A stretch of DNA of 64,000 nt, from NCBI GenBank assembly GCA_015179125.1, contig WHVA01000041.1:186001-250000 (forward strand), written 5' to 3'. Of the stretch, positions 1 through 10,556 are shown in pieces. Position 1 is the stretch's first letter. The number at the start of each line of letters is the position of its first letter. The notes beneath the pieces are model-generated. The model saw nothing but the letters and a program-made list of their open reading frames with translations, searched no databases and was not told the DNA's origin. The translations under genes and the position numbers were made by a program. The stretch is from Gautieria morchelliformis. Taxonomy: Eukaryota > Basidiomycota > Agaricomycetes > Gomphales > Gomphaceae.

Positions 1-316
1 ACCTTCAATACTTTAGTCTTCAAACCATTGTTGGTGCTGTTGGCAAAGGGCTCCGAAGGAGTACCTTCGCTGGAGAAAGGATTGTTACTACTGGACAACC
101 TTTCCATGAGACCTTGTATGTTACATTGTCAAGTATCACAGGCTATTTCACTACAACTGTAGATAGGGTGAGCTCTGTTCGGGTAACCCTCTTCCCTTCT
201 AAACCTTTATTGGCTTGACATTGTTTACCAAACTACAGACCTCATTGCACAAGCCATTTGGGCATTCACTGTGTTCACTAATACATGATATTATCACCTG
301 AAATCCAATCTTGACA
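1..316 (-). repeat. LTR-E fragment (terminal part of a solo LTR)
   Basis: The stretch aligns by eye with about 8245-8564, sharing the block around CTCCGAAGGAG, the block around ACTGTAGATAGGGTGAG, and the terminus ATCTTGACA. The 8.2 kb copy is a complete LTR bounded by a 5-bp target duplication, so this is the same LTR family, cut by the window edge. Most differences are C-to-T or G-to-A, so this copy looks more decayed. The strand is assumed by analogy with neighbouring LTRs. No gene is seen in it. Confidence 0.7.
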
Positions 317-350
317 GTTGGCATGCCTCATTAGACTGCTAGATGACATG

Positions 351-831
351 TGTCAGGGGACACCCTGTTTTCCATTTCCAGTTCCAACACCACACCCAGT
401 TCCGACTCCATTTCCGACTCCGCTTCCGGTTCCAATTCCATCTCCGCCTCCGCTTTCGGAAATGATTCCGCTCCTGGGAGAACTTCCACCAGTTCTGTTC
501 GCTTTGCCAGTTCCACTCCAATTTCCGACTTCCACTCTCGGAACAGTGTCGGAAATCAAGCGACTCACATAATAGGTGGCATCAAGGGTCGATCAAGGGT
601 CAGGGAGATACAGGGTTGATGGCGGGTGCCAAGCGTTGTCCCTGGCTGCGCAGCGTAGTATAATACGGGCTCGCTGACATTGGGGGTCCTTAGACTTTTC
701 TCTTTGGATTTCCCCTTGTCAGGTGAGAATCCCCTCTCTTGTATACTCTATTCATTTATACATACTTTGGATTTCCCCTTGTCAGTTGTGTGGTAGTGTG
801 ATCTTCACAACTAGCCAGGGTTGCCCTTACA
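351..831 (+). repeat. Left LTR of chromovirus copy A
   Basis: The 481-base LTR begins TGTCAGGGGACACC and ends GCCCTTACA. The first 200 bases are crowded with TTCC/TTCCG motifs. A TATAATA box lies at 659-665. Direct neighbours are the ACATG duplication on the left and the primer-binding region on the right. Confidence 0.95.
659..701 (+). promoter_or_regulatory. LTR core promoter and predicted transcript 5' end
   Basis: TATAATA at 659-665 is followed about 27-30 bases later by TTAGACTTTTCTC. The decamer AGACTTTTCT (692-701) sits where RNA should start and is the exact reverse complement of AGAAAAGTCT just after the LTR (834-843). The same arrangement is in copy B (57985-57991 and 58018-58027). 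Confidence 0.6.
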
Positions 832-833
832 GC

Positions 834-843
834 AGAAAAGTCT
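834..843 (+). other. Candidate self-priming primer-binding site, copy A
   Basis: AGAAAAGTCT begins two bases after the LTR end. It does not show the TGG start expected of a tRNA-primed site, but is perfectly complementary over 10 bases to 692-701, the predicted 5' end of the transcript. Tf1/sushi-type fungal elements prime minus-strand DNA with the 5' end of their own RNA, so this is proposed as a self-priming site. Confidence 0.55.
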
Positions 844-1018
844 CTCCCCTAGAGGACCGGCGGTCATACTGCGCGTTGCATTTGCCATAGGTGCGTTCGG
901 AATCGGAGATAGCGACTCGGAGATCGCGACCTCTTCCGCACACACAGCGTACGACAGCCCCTCTTCTTACGTCGAGCTCCCAACTCCAGAAATCCCATCC
1001 CATATTTCTCCTTCCAAC

Positions 1019-2194
1019 ATGGATCCGGACGATCGTCTCCAGAATATGGAGGAGGAATTGACGCGGAACCGGATGAAGACTGACGCGATTGAAACAGCCT
1101 TACAAGCGATTTTGGCTAAGTTAGATATTCCACAAAGTGGTGGAAATGAAATGCTGGATGATCCGGATTTCGGAAGAGCGGAAGTAGCGGAAGAGAGGAT
1201 GTCCGCGAAGTTAGCAAAGGTCAAACCCGCAACTCCGGCGGACTTTGACGGAGATCGGGAGAAGGGACGTGCATTCTTCAACACATGCAGCATCTACTTC
1301 GCAATTGTCGGAGACCTCTTTCTGAATGACCAGGCTCGGATTCACTGGGCATTGTCCTTTTTCAAGTCGGACCACGCAGCCCGTTTCGCAAACAAGGTGA
1401 TCCGACATGAAGCAAAGGGCAAGGGGAACTACTTCCAGGACTGGGACGCCTTCGAGAAAACATTTTCCGACCAGTTCTGCCCAAAAAATGAACAGCTCAC
1501 AGCCCTCACGAAGCTCGAGGGGACCAGCTGGTACCAGGCCAAGGATCCGGTTGATGACTACATTGACCGCTTCCAGGAGCTCATCGACCTTGTGGAGTAT
1601 GACGACGAGAAGACCATCGTCATCAAATTCCGACGAGGACTTGACCCGACACTCCAGAACCAAGTCGCGCTGCTTGGGGATGGAGCTCTGGATTTCGATG
1701 ACCCGGAAGGGTGGTACCAAGCTGCGCAGAGGGTGTCCTGGAACAGGGAAGCAAATGAGGCCTTCGTGGAGACCAACCGGAACATGACTCGCAATTCCAC
1801 TCGTCCTATTCCACCTATGCCAAAACCCGGAAGTGCATTCATTCCCACACGGAAGGTATTTCCGACGGTTGCTCCGCCTGCTCCCATTAGGAACCATAGC
1901 CCTCCTCCGTCGAAGAGTGGCCCTGCCCCGATGGATGTTGACCGCATGCGCGGAAAAGGCCACGGAACTATCACCTGCTTCCGATGCCGACAACCAGGCC
2001 ACTATGCTCGCGAGTGCCCCCAAGCCTTTGACATCTGGCTTATGACCATGGAGGAGAAACTCGAGCTCCTTCCAGAGTTCCTCGCACTCGTGGACATAAG
2101 TGGAGTGCCCACTGCGGAAGGAATCTCCGAAAATGCGGAACATGGTCCACCGGAAGAGGAAGATGCGTCGGATTTTGTGACGCGCAGCGGGTGA
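1019..2194 (+). CDS. gag: Gag, chromovirus copy A
   Basis: A 391-residue Gag from ATG 1019 to TGA 2194. The frame stays open upstream to 821, but only with non-ATG starts inside the LTR, so ATG 1019 (MDPDDRLQNMEEEL) is chosen. A retrotransposon gag (capsid) core occupies about residues 70-250, with the WALSFFK and YQAKDPVDDYIDRF segments. A basic Pro-rich linker follows, then a CCHC zinc knuckle CFRCRQPGHYAREC near residue 325. The product would form the virus-like particle and bind the element RNA. It matches copy B Gag with few substitutions and has no stop. Pol follows in the -1 frame through the site at 2170. Confidence 0.93.
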   Translation: MDPDDRLQNMEEELTRNRMKTDAIETALQAILAKLDIPQSGGNEMLDDPDFGRAEVAEERMSAKLAKVKPATPADFDGDREKGRAFFNTCSIYFAIVGDLFLNDQARIHWALSFFKSDHAARFANKVIRHEAKGKGNYFQDWDAFEKTFSDQFCPKNEQLTALTKLEGTSWYQAKDPVDDYIDRFQELIDLVEYDDEKTIVIKFRRGLDPTLQNQVALLGDGALDFDDPEGWYQAAQRVSWNREANEAFVETNRNMTRNSTRPIPPMPKPGSAFIPTRKVFPTVAPPAPIRNHSPPPSKSGPAPMDVDRMRGKGHGTITCFRCRQPGHYARECPQAFDIWLMTMEEKLELLPEFLALVDISGVPTAEGISENAEHGPPEEEDASDFVTRSG

Positions 2195-2212
2195 GATGTG
2201 TGCCCCTGCTGC
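2170..2212 (+). promoter_or_regulatory. Candidate -1 ribosomal frameshift cassette, copy A
   Basis: The heptamer GGATTTT (2170-2176) is read G-GAT-TTT in the gag frame. After a 7-base spacer, GCAGCGGG (2184-2191) can pair with CCC (2203-2205) and GCTGC (2208-2212), making an 8-bp stem with a 2-base bulge. The gag stop lies in the loop. Pol is open in the -1 frame across this point. Copy B has the same heptamer and stem. Confidence 0.6.
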
Positions 2213-5200
2213 CTGTACATAACCGGTTCGCCTGTCTTGAAGTAGAGAATGAAAGCCCCCACTCCCCTCACTTTGTACAGACCCACCGGATAAAGTCACA
2301 CAGAAACCGAATCCGACACCCCGTCCATCCCGCACCTGCCCTTGGGAGAGACGCCTCCCAAGGCACTATGTTGTTGCTTCCACCCCTGGCCCCAAGTCCC
2401 TAGTCATTAAGGTGGAGATCTAGACGACAGATACTGCGGAAGTCAAATCCGGACCCGCCCTTGTCGACTGCGGGGCCACTGGTCAGTTTATGGACCAAGA
2501 CTATGTAGAACGGAACAGACTGACCACGCGGAAGTTGCAACGTGCGATCCCGGTGTTCAATGTGGATAGAAGCCCCAATGAGGCAGGGTCCATCATGGAG
2601 ATTGTAGACACAATTCTCCGCTATGATGGACACACAGAACGGACTTCCTTTGCAGTCACCAGCCTGGGGAAGCAAGACATCATCCTCGGGTTTACCTGGC
2701 TCCAGGAGCACAACCCGGAGATCAATTGGCAGACTCAGAAGGTGCTGATGAGTCGGTGCCCAGCCAAGTGTCACATGTGCAGGTCGGAAGTGCGGAAGGA
2801 GCGCCAGGAGCAGCGGAAGACCGAATGGCTCATACAGACATGTTGTTCCGGCCCCCATCCACTGCTTGCAGAAGAAGACTCGGAAGCGGAATTTGAACCG
2901 GATCCCACTCCCAATTCCGATTCCGATTCCGACTCCGACGTCATCCGACTCAGCCCGGAAGATACTCTGGTGGAGGGGGAGCGCTTGCTGTACGTAAACC
3001 TTCCACCGGGAGCGGAACACATCCACGCCACCGGAAATATTTCGCAACGCCTTGCTGAAGCCTCCAAGAAGCGCGATAAAGCGGAGGTAGAAATTCCGGA
3101 GTACCTGTGGGAGTTCGAGGATGTCTTTGCCAAGGAGTCATTTGATGCCCTGCCTCCACGAAAGCGGTGGGACCATGCCATCGAGTTGGAGCCTGGGTCA
3201 AAGCCCACCAACTGCAAGGTCTACCCGCTGTCACCCAAGGAGCAGGTAGAGCTCGATGCGTTCCTTGCGGAAAACCTCCGTACAGGGAGGATCCGCCCCT
3301 CCAAGTCACCCATGGCATCTCCGGTGTTCTTCATCAAGAAGAAGGACGGCTCGCTCAGACTTGTGCAGGATTACCGGGCCTTGAATGCGATCACGATCAA
3401 GAACCGGTACCCCATTCCACTCATTTCCGAACTAATCACACAACTCCGTGGGGCAAGGTACTTCACTAAGCTGGATGTCCGCTGGGGCTTCAATAATGTC
3501 CGGATCCGGGAGGGAGACGAGTGGAAGGCTGCATTCCGCACCAACCGAGGACTCTTTGAGCCACAGGTCATGTTCTTCGGCCTCACCAACAGTCCCGCCA
3601 CATTCCAGACGATGATGAATGACATTTTCTGTGACATGATAGCAGAAGGGGTTGTCTGCGTCTACCTCAATGACATCCTCATCTTCACAAAAACAATGTC
3701 CGAGCATCGGGAAGTCGTGCGGAGGGTGCTGGAACGGCTCTGGGAATACAACCTGTGTCTCAAGCCGGAAAAGTGCGAATTTGAGCGGACGCGGATAGAG
3801 TATCTCGGAGTGATTGTGTCGGAAGGAAAGGTGGAAATGGACCCGGTCAAGGTTTCCGGTGTGTCGGATTGGCCCGTGCCGCGGAACAAGAAGGAGGTCC
3901 AGTCCTTCATTGGGTTTGTCAATTTCTACCGGCGGTTCGTCAAGGACTTCTCCTGCCATGCCCGTGCCCTCTTCGACCTCACCAAGAAGGAGGTTGGATG
4001 GCGGTGGGGAGAGCCGGAACAGGCCTCCTTTGACAAACTCAAGGAGCTGATCACTTCCGCCCCGGTCCTGATCTTTCCCGATGACTCTCGCCCCTATCGA
4101 GTCGAGGCGGATTCTTCCGACACAGCTACCGGAGCGGTCTTGTCACAACAGTCATCGGAAGACGGTGGGGGGTGGCATCCGATTGCCTTCTTCTCTAAGA
4201 GCCTAAGTCCGGTCGAGCGGAACTATGAGATCCATGACAAGGAGATGCTAGCAATCATCCGAGCGCTGGAGGAGTGGCGACACTTCCTCGAGGGTGCTCT
4301 ATGCCCATTTGAGATCTGGACAGACCACAAGAACCTCGAGTATTTCCGCACGTCTAAGAAGTTGAACCGGCGACAAGCACGGTGGTCCCTACACCTGTCC
4401 CGGTTCGACTTCATGCTCCGCCACCGCCCCGGCCGCACCATGGGCAAGCCCAATGCCCTATCCCGCCGTGCGGATCACGGAAGCGGAAGTGGAGACAACG
4501 CGGATATGACACTACTCCGCCCTAGTCTCTTTGCAATCCGCGCCCTAGAGGGAGTGACTGCGGTGGGGGCGGAAGCGGAAATGCTCCGGGACATCCGGAG
4601 GCAGTACCGGAATGGAGAGAAGGAGGAGGCGGTGGTGAAGGCGGTGGAGGAACTTCGGAAAGGACACTCACGGTCTGTACGGGCAGCGGAATGGTCGGAA
4701 CGTGATGGACTGCTCCACTTCAGAGGCAAGGTCTATGTTCCGGGTGGGGCGGACCTCCGCCGCCGCATCATGTCCCAGCACCATGACACACGGGTCGCCG
4801 GGCATGCTGGCAGGTGGAAGACACTGGAGTTAGTGGCTCGGAATTACTGGTGGCCTCAGATGTCCCGCTACATTGGACAGTACGTGAACACAGGTGACCT
4901 TTGTCTCCGAACCAAAGCACAACGTCATCTGCCCGTCGGAGAACTTGTTCCGCTCCCGATTCCCGAATCCCGCTGGGACACCATCAGTGTCGACTTCATC
5001 GTTGAACTCCCAGAGTCTCATGGCTACGACGCAATCATGAACGTTGTGGATTTGGTAAGCATAGTGTCCCACTTCATTCCGACGCACACGACGATCACAG
5101 CCCTCGGAGCGGCCCGCCTGTTCCTTGCACATGTCTGGAAGTTGCATGGGCTCCCGAAGCAAGTCGTTTCCGACCAAGGCCTGCAGTTTGTCACGGAACT

Positions 5201-6342
5201 GACTCGGGAGCTCTACCGCCTGCTCGGCATAAAGCTGGCTACCACCACAGCATACCATCCACAGGGTGACGGGCAGACGGAACGGGTCAATCAGGAGTTG
5301 GAGCAATATCTCCGCCTCTTTGTCAACGAGAGGCAGGATGACTGGGATGAGTTACTCCCACTGGCGGGAATTCCAATACAACAACCACGTACATTCCGCA
5401 ACACAACAGACTCCCTTCATGCTCGACTCCGGACGACACCCGCGGATGGGCTTTGAGCCGCACGAGGCGGAGTCCCGACTCGAGACCGTCAATGAGTTCC
5501 GAGACCACATGGACTCCACCCTTTCGGAAGCCAAGTCGGCCCTTGCGAAGGCCAAGGATGACATGGCGAGGTACTACAACCAACACCGGGTTCCTGCCCT
5601 GGAGTACCAAGTTGGAGACAAGGTGTATCTAGACGCAAGTGACATCCGCACCACGCGCCCTTCGCAGAAGCTTGCCCACCGCTACCTTGGGCCCTTCACA
5701 GTGATGCGGAGAGTTGCACGGAATGCATACCGCCTCCGACTTCCGACGTCCATGTCCCGCCTCCACCCCGTCTTCAACGTGGTGAAGTTACTCCCTATGC
5801 TTGAGGACCCAATTCCAGGTCGGAAGGCCCGTCCGCCACCTCAGCCAGAAATTGTAGATGGGGAAGAGCACTATGTGGTAGAACGGATCCTGGACAGCCG
5901 GTTTGTGCGAGGACGACTCCAATTCCTCGTGAAATGGGAAGGGTATGGGTATGAGGAGAATTCGTGGGTCCCGGAGCAAGATGTCTCCGCTCCAGACAAA
6001 CTCCGCGAGTTCTATAGGACACACCCTGGGGCCCCTCGCCGAATCCGCTCACTGGCATTTCAATCCCTCGTGTCCCGTGCTTCGAGGATGCAGCACGCTA
6101 GAGGGGGGGTGATGTCAGGGGACACCCTGTTTTCCATTTCCAGTTCCAACACCACACCCAGTTCCGACTCCATTTCCGACTCCGCTTCCGGTTCCAATTC
6201 CATCTCCGCCTCCGCTTTCGGAAATGATTCCGCTCCTGGGAGAACTTCCACCAGTTCTGTTCGCTTTGCCAGTTCCACTCCAATTTCTGACTTCCACTCT
6301 CGGAACAAGGGTCGATCAAGGGTCAGGGAGATGCAGGGTTGA
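2191..6342 (+). pseudogene. pol: Pol, chromovirus copy A (inactivated)
   Basis: This matches copy B pol along its length. Protease has LVDCGATGQFMD. RT spans about 3240-3900. RNase H is near 4080-4480. The integrase zinc domain is near 4770-4910 and the catalytic core near 4970-5330. A chromodomain (YVVERILDS to WVPEQDV) lies near 5870-6000. Breaks compared with copy B: one A lost near 2252-2254; CAG to TAG at 2421-2423; YLDD to YLND at 3669-3671 (GAT to AAT); integrase CDLC reads GDLC near 4892; and an extra G near 5365-5367 shifts the frame so that the chromodomain is read from a second frame ending at 6342. The first integrase Asp (GAC 4992-4994) is intact here. Many other differences are CpG to TpG/CpA. 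The frame runs past the polypurine tract into the LTR. Confidence 0.93.
6101..6112 (+). other. Polypurine tract of copy A
   Basis: GAGGGGGGGTGA lies directly before the right LTR start TGTCAGGG at 6113, as expected for plus-strand DNA priming. The same tract is at about 63427-63438 in copy B. Confidence 0.85.
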
Positions 6343-6554
6343 TGGCGGGTGCCAAGCGTTGTCCCTGGCTGCGCAGCGTAGTATAATACGGGCTCGCTGA
6401 CATTGGGGGTCCTTAGACTTTTCTCTTTGGATTTCCCCTTGTCAGGTGAGAATCCCCTCTCTTGTATACTCTATTCATTTATACATACTTTGGATTTCCC
6501 CTTGTCAGTTGTGTGGTAGTGTGATCTCCACAACTAGCCAGGGTTGCCCTTACA
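6113..6554 (+). repeat. Right LTR of chromovirus copy A
   Basis: 442 bases, TGTCAGGGG to CCCTTACA. It lacks 39 bases of the left LTR (the segment starting GTGTCGGAAATC) but keeps the TATAATA box at 6382-6388. The duplication ACATG follows at 6555-6559. Confidence 0.95.
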
Positions 6555-6559
6555 ACATG

Positions 6560-6884
6560 TCCATCCGAAACAAGAGTGTCTGAACAGCTCCAGACTCCAG
6601 AGATGTCAAATCATTGAGTGGTTCTGACACTCTATTTACACTCACGCACATACTATACAAACTACAGAAAGACTCCAGCTTCATTCCTGTTGTGCCTTGA
6701 GTAGTATGTCGACAAGCTCTGATTCTTGAGCATGCCGTCCATGGTCCACTCAGCAGCTTGAGGCTTTGCAATGGAGACATCTGAATTGGGCTCGGCCATT
6801 ATGGCAGAGACAATGGCAGTTGTGGGTGCACTGAGGACATCTGAGGGGCAAGGGCAATCTAGTTTTTGCAATTGCTAGCTGTTA
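6560..6884. other. Unassigned older DNA hosting the nested insertions
   Basis: Removing copy A joins 317-350 to 6560 onward, and removing the nested LTRs joins 6889 to 9065. On the minus strand, short open frames run through 6550-6871 (for example NRVSEPLNDLTSLES and DVLSAPTTAIVSAIMAEPN), but I recognise no family and see stops between them. It may be a decayed coding remnant of another element. Confidence 0.3.
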
Positions 6885-7034
6885 CATATCAAGATTTCTC
6901 CAAGTTGGAACTAGAAAGGACAACAGGTTCAACTTATGTGTTGCACCCCCAATGAACTATCATCCCAAGTATTTCAGATTGCGAGTCCGAAGTTGGAAAG
7001 TATTGAACTAGACAAAGGTTGGAAGTTGGGTCAG

Positions 7035-8564
7035 TGTCATGACCGGTCTATTTCTCCTACTGCACTACCTCTATGTTCCCCCTCGTCACTCCCTAGCATC
7101 TTCGCCAGAGTTCGCCATGTAGTAGACAGGAATTATAGGCAGTAGGTATGGACTTGTTGCTCAAAAGAATAGACTAGAAATTAATTCACTCTCTCAGTGA
7201 ATTTAGTTGTCACTATAAATATATTATACACTACCTAGAAATTAATTCACTACAGAGGATTTCTAGGTCAATAAATCGAAAGAACACTAGACTAATTTAC
7301 TTGCCTCTCTCAGTGAATTTAGTTGCCACTGAGAGAGGGGGAAATCTGTCTCACTGTGCATGTACTACTACCCGGCCCTTTAGCGCCCAAGAGCTCGCGC
7401 GTCGAAGTCATTTCAGACTCCGCTGGGTGCAGCTGCTTGTGAAAATAGAAATAACAAAATGAAATGGAGAGGTAGGGAGTGACTGGAAAATTTCGAAATT
7501 AATCAGAGAAATGGATGCATGGTACAAGAACAATGTGAGAAGAGATTGAAACACCATACAACAAATTGAATATATTATGCTTGATTTTGGTGCAGGAGCA
7601 TAAATGCACCCAACACGCCGCACCCACTGACCACTCCCCCTCCACGTCCACTCTACCTGCTGTTCGCCCCATTCTCCGAACTGCTATTCACTCCTCGCGC
7701 ACTTCGCCAGCAGGCACGCCATCAAATATGATCGATACCAGTCACCTGGCATGATGGTTCATCATTAACCCCATCGTCTTCTTAATCCAACCCCATTGGG
7801 CGTTCGTATGGCCAAGGTGTGTTCGCATCCCTTCCATAGGTCATGCGGGATCAACCCAGGAAACAAAGGGTCCATGCAGGGTAGCATGTATGCGGGTCCC
7901 AAGACATGGCTTTGTCCATAAGTGCCTTTGCCCCCTTTTACTCTCCGTCCTTTCATGTTCGCATTCTTCCCTCACTCTATTGTATGTTTATTCCATCTAC
8001 TTGGTATCATGACTGCACACCCCTATCCGGCCCTAACTCACGATGGCCTCTTTCCTATTCACTAATACCTTGCGAGCATTCAATGTAAGTAGTTTACATT
8101 CACATGTATATTCTCCAGTTCAATTATCATACGTCGTTCATCTTGTGCAAATTTAACCTTGCTGTGGTCATCATCTTAAGCCTTCTCTTGGAGATTTCCA
8201 TCTTCAACTAGCAGAGGACTTAGGCGCCACCGGTGAGTTCTCATACTTCATCTTCGTTACCTTAGCCTTCGAACCATTTTCTGTGCTGTTGGCGAAGGGC
8301 TCCGAAGGAGCACCTTCACCGGCGAAGGGATTGTCGCTACTTAGACAGCCCTTCCGTGACACCTTGCACGTTGCATCGTCAAGTGCCACGGGCTATTTCA
8401 CTACGACTGTAGATAGGGTGAGCCCCGTTCGGGCAACCCTCTTACCTTGTGAACATTCATTGGTTCACCTATTCACCGGACGGCATACTTATTCACACAA
8501 GTTATTCGGGCATTCGCTGTGTTCACTAATACACAATATTAACGCCTAAAAACCAATCTTGACA
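7035..8564 (-). mobile_element. Solo LTR-E inserted in LTR-B
   Basis: It begins TGTCATGACCGG and ends ATCTTGACA, flanked by GTCAG at 7030-7034 and 8565-8569. Without the nested LTR-D it is about 1.03 kb. Its last 320 bases match window positions 1-316. Short open frames inside (8283-8549 plus, 8204-8389 minus) are not recognised and are treated as chance. Orientation is a guess. Confidence 0.88.
7118..7615 (-). mobile_element. Solo LTR-D inserted in LTR-E
   Basis: It begins TGTAGTAGACAGGAATTATAGG and ends ATGCACCCAACA, flanked by CGCCA (7113-7117) and CGCCG (7616-7620), a 5-bp duplication with one mismatch. The same LTR occurs at 12443-12893 next to a minus-strand Copia gag, so this is the solo LTR of a Copia element, read on the minus strand as TGTTGGGTGC. 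Confidence 0.85.
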
Positions 8565-9064
8565 GTCAGAAGGTGGAGGGCAGAGAGATGGGGGTCTTGC
8601 AAAACTCGCTGTGCTAAGAACAGGAGATAGAGAAATCATGTATCGAAGGTGATTATCTGATTGCAGAATAATGAGCATGCATGAGGGCTTTTATACAAAG
8701 ATCTGAGGCAACAGGTAATGGGGAAGTACTAAGCAAATTCCAGAGGAAGCGGAAGTCGGATAGACATACGGGGTAAGTAACTAATTGGGAACAAAGGACT
8801 ACAAGGGGGTGCAGGGTAGAGTAAAGAACAATGGCAAAAGAACAAGAGGTCAGAAAGTATATATGACATAATGGAACAATGAGACTCCAAAGGGGGATGG
8901 ACATATGGTCTTGCTGTGCTGGGAGTTGGGTCTGGTGGGTCCAAGTAATAGAGTCAAAAGAACAAAGGATATAACAAGGGGCAGGATTGTTGGAATCATC
9001 AGAGGGTCAGAATGTGGGTGGAACTGAGTGTCAGAAGTTGGAAATGCATGGTTGTAACACTAGC

Positions 9065-9267
9065 AGTTGTGGTCTGAGGCAGTATTGCAAAAAGGGCATG
9101 AGTATCATGTTTTGAGGATCGATTTTCTCAGTGATTGTGTCAGCCGAACAGTCACAAGATCTCATGCAATTTGGTAGATTGCATGAACTCCATTTTGGAA
9201 GCACAATCTCAGAATATCTCATGCAATGCCACCGCTGAATGGGCTCTTATGTAAAACAAACTTTAGC
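9065..9267. other. Right flank of the nested LTR block
   Basis: This continues the unassigned sequence of 6560-6884 after removal of the solo LTRs. The pentamer ATGCAAT and its inverse recur, but no gene is seen. Confidence 0.3.
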
Positions 9268-9866
9268 AGTCATATCTGTGGCCAAAGATCAAGGTCCTCC
9301 ATCTGACAGAGAACATGTGGGTGAGAAATGACCCTGACACAGCCAGATTTGCAGAATGGCTGCAGAATGTGCGCCAGGGAAAGGATCTCCCACTGGATCA
9401 TGCCCTCTCACTCCCTCAACACATGGTTTGCGGCCCTGGAATTGAAGATCTGATCCAGGAAATATACCCTGGCATTGGCAATCCAGTCCCTGCCCAGGAT
9501 GATTACTTTTTGGAGCAGGCCATCCTCTGTGCCAGAAACACTGAGGTCAATGAGATCAATTCCATGGTGTTTAGGGAGTTTTCAGGTGATGCTCAGCTCT
9601 TACACTGTGCAAATTCCATTATGGAATCCGACGATGCAGATTGGTATCCTTCAGAGTATCTGAATTCCATAGAGATGGGCAGTCTCCTCCTGCTCACTTG
9701 GAAGTCAAGCCTGGAGTGCCTCTGATGCTGTTGCGCAATTTGGATGAGAGGCAAGGACTATGCAATGGGACAAGGCTGCAGTTGGTGAGGATGAACATTA
9801 GAGTGTTGGAGGTGAGGATCATCTCAGGTCCACGTGCAGGAAATATGGCTTTCATCCCCAGGATCA
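9268..9866 (+). pseudogene. Helitron helicase fragment
   Basis: The sequence starts at the same point as H4 position about 29300 (CATATCTGTGGCCAAAGATC) and continues through residues DPDTARFAEWLQNV, LILQEIYPGIGN-like and CARNTEVNEINSMVF, typical of the C-terminal part of the Pif1-like helicase of Helitron Rep/Hel proteins. A frameshift near 9675 divides it (9315-9725, then 9641-9895). It stops abruptly at AGGATCA, where a fold-back element begins. Walker motifs and the Rep domain are missing, so it is a dead fragment. It keeps the T near 9350 that H4 has lost. Confidence 0.85.
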
Positions 9867-10141
9867 AATTTTGTGTTTTTGTTAGGATTTGTTGAGCAAG
9901 AACAAAAATTCAAAGTTTTTTGCAGTGTTTCTTATGTGTTTCTTTGTGTTTTCACAAAGAAACATATAAAAACACATAAAAAACCCTGCAACTTTGAATT
10001 CTTTTATGTTTCTTGCTCAACAAATTGTAAAAGCAAAAAAAAGACAAAAAATTTTGTTTAGGTTTTTTTACATAAAAAACACTGAAATTTTTCGGAATAT
10101 CTTTACAGTTTTTTGAACAGTTTTTCAGACCAGAAAATTTT
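9867..10141. mobile_element. AT-rich fold-back element
   Basis: The ends are inverted (CAAATTTTGTG at the left, AGAAAATTTTG at the right). Inside, TTGTTGAGCAAGAA at about 9887 pairs with TTCTTGCTCAACAA ending near 10022, and the arms continue with CAAAG/CTTTG and CTTTGTG/CACAAAG, forming a hairpin of about 135 bases. It interrupts the Helitron helicase fragment at AGGATCA. No coding capacity. Confidence 0.6.
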
Positions 10142-10147
10142 GCTAAG

Positions 10148-10222
10148 CCTCCAGTGAGGGAGGAAGACTATGTCATCGACAAGATTCTCAACAGCTGCCT
10201 CCAGTTCTTAGTCAAGAGGCTG
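10148..10222 (+). pseudogene. Chromodomain scrap of a Gypsy element
   Basis: PPVREEDYVIDKILNS followed by LQFLVK resembles the chromodomain start (YVVEKILDSR then LQYLVKW) of chromovirus integrases. About 25 residues remain. LTR-B sequence starts immediately after, consistent with LTR-B belonging to a chromodomain Gypsy element, although normal pol-to-LTR spacing is missing. Confidence 0.5.
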
Positions 10223-10556
10223 TGCTACAACCATTCTGCTCAACCATCTCCGCCACCTCTGGAACACCTCCGCAGCACCTCTGACTCTTTTCCGCAACCT
10301 CCGCAACCCACTACCTCAACCCCTTGGCTACGACCATTCTGCTCAACCATCTCCGCCACCTCTGGAACACCTCCGCAGCACCTCTGACTCTTTTCCGCAA
10401 CTTCCGCAACCCACTACCTCAACCCCTTGTTCTTCAGTACCCCTGGTCGACTCTACCCACTGGCCTCCATACTCGACCCTGAACACAGCAAGATACCATT
10501 TCCATATTTCCATTTGTTCTGATGCCCATTGTACTTATGCACCTTTGTTCTTTTGA
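10223..10556 (+). repeat. LTR-B fragment, plus orientation, with a 103-bp tandem duplication
   Basis: TGCTACAACCATTCTGCTCAACC and the later CTGAACACAGCAAGATACCA are reverse complements of LTR-B at 19913-20630. The block beginning CCATTCTGCTCAACCATC occurs at 10231 and again at 10334, a 103-base tandem duplication with two or three mismatches. Similarity ends near 10556. Confidence 0.7.

Larger units (their letters stand above)
351..6554 (+). mobile_element. Ty3/Gypsy chromovirus copy A (decayed, full length)
   Basis: This is a complete LTR retrotransposon with LTRs 351-831 and 6113-6554, bounded by the 5-bp duplication ACATG (346-350 and 6555-6559). Order: LTR, primer site, gag, pol (protease, RT, RNase H, integrase, chromodomain), polypurine tract, LTR. 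It is a sister of copy B at 57678-63918. It cannot be autonomous: pol has a 1-base deletion near 2252-2254, a TAG at 2421-2423, a 1-base insertion near 5365-5367, YLND at the RT active site, and loss of an integrase zinc Cys. The right LTR lacks 39 bases present in the left one, close to GGAACA at about 6305. The C-terminal chromodomain places it among chromoviruses, which target heterochromatin. Confidence 0.97.
6890..9059 (-). mobile_element. Solo LTR-B, interrupted by nested LTR-E and LTR-D
   Basis: The outer LTR runs 6890-7034 plus 8570-9059, from TGTTACATATCAAG to GGTTGTAACA, with inverted ends TGTTAC/GTAACA. It is flanked by the 5-bp duplication CTAGC at 6885-6889 and 9060-9064. It matches the complete LTR-B at 33417-34107 in the segments around GTTGAACT/TTCAACTTA, CTCGCTGTGCTAAGAACAGG and TGATTATCTGATTGCAG. 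A TATAAAA box read on the minus strand sets the orientation. No internal element sequence remains, so it is a solo LTR left by recombination. Confidence 0.9.

Noticed and set aside
331-568. Overlapping open frames on both strands in the LTR
   Set aside because: They come from the TTCCGA-type repeat, which lacks stops in several frames. Not separate genes.
821-1018. Upstream extension of gag into the LTR
   Set aside because: The frame is open, but no ATG exists before 1019 and part of it lies in the LTR. The same holds for copy B.
2771-3318. Minus-strand open frames across chromovirus pol
   Set aside because: Shadows of the coding strand; the same frames recur in copy B because the coding sequence is conserved.
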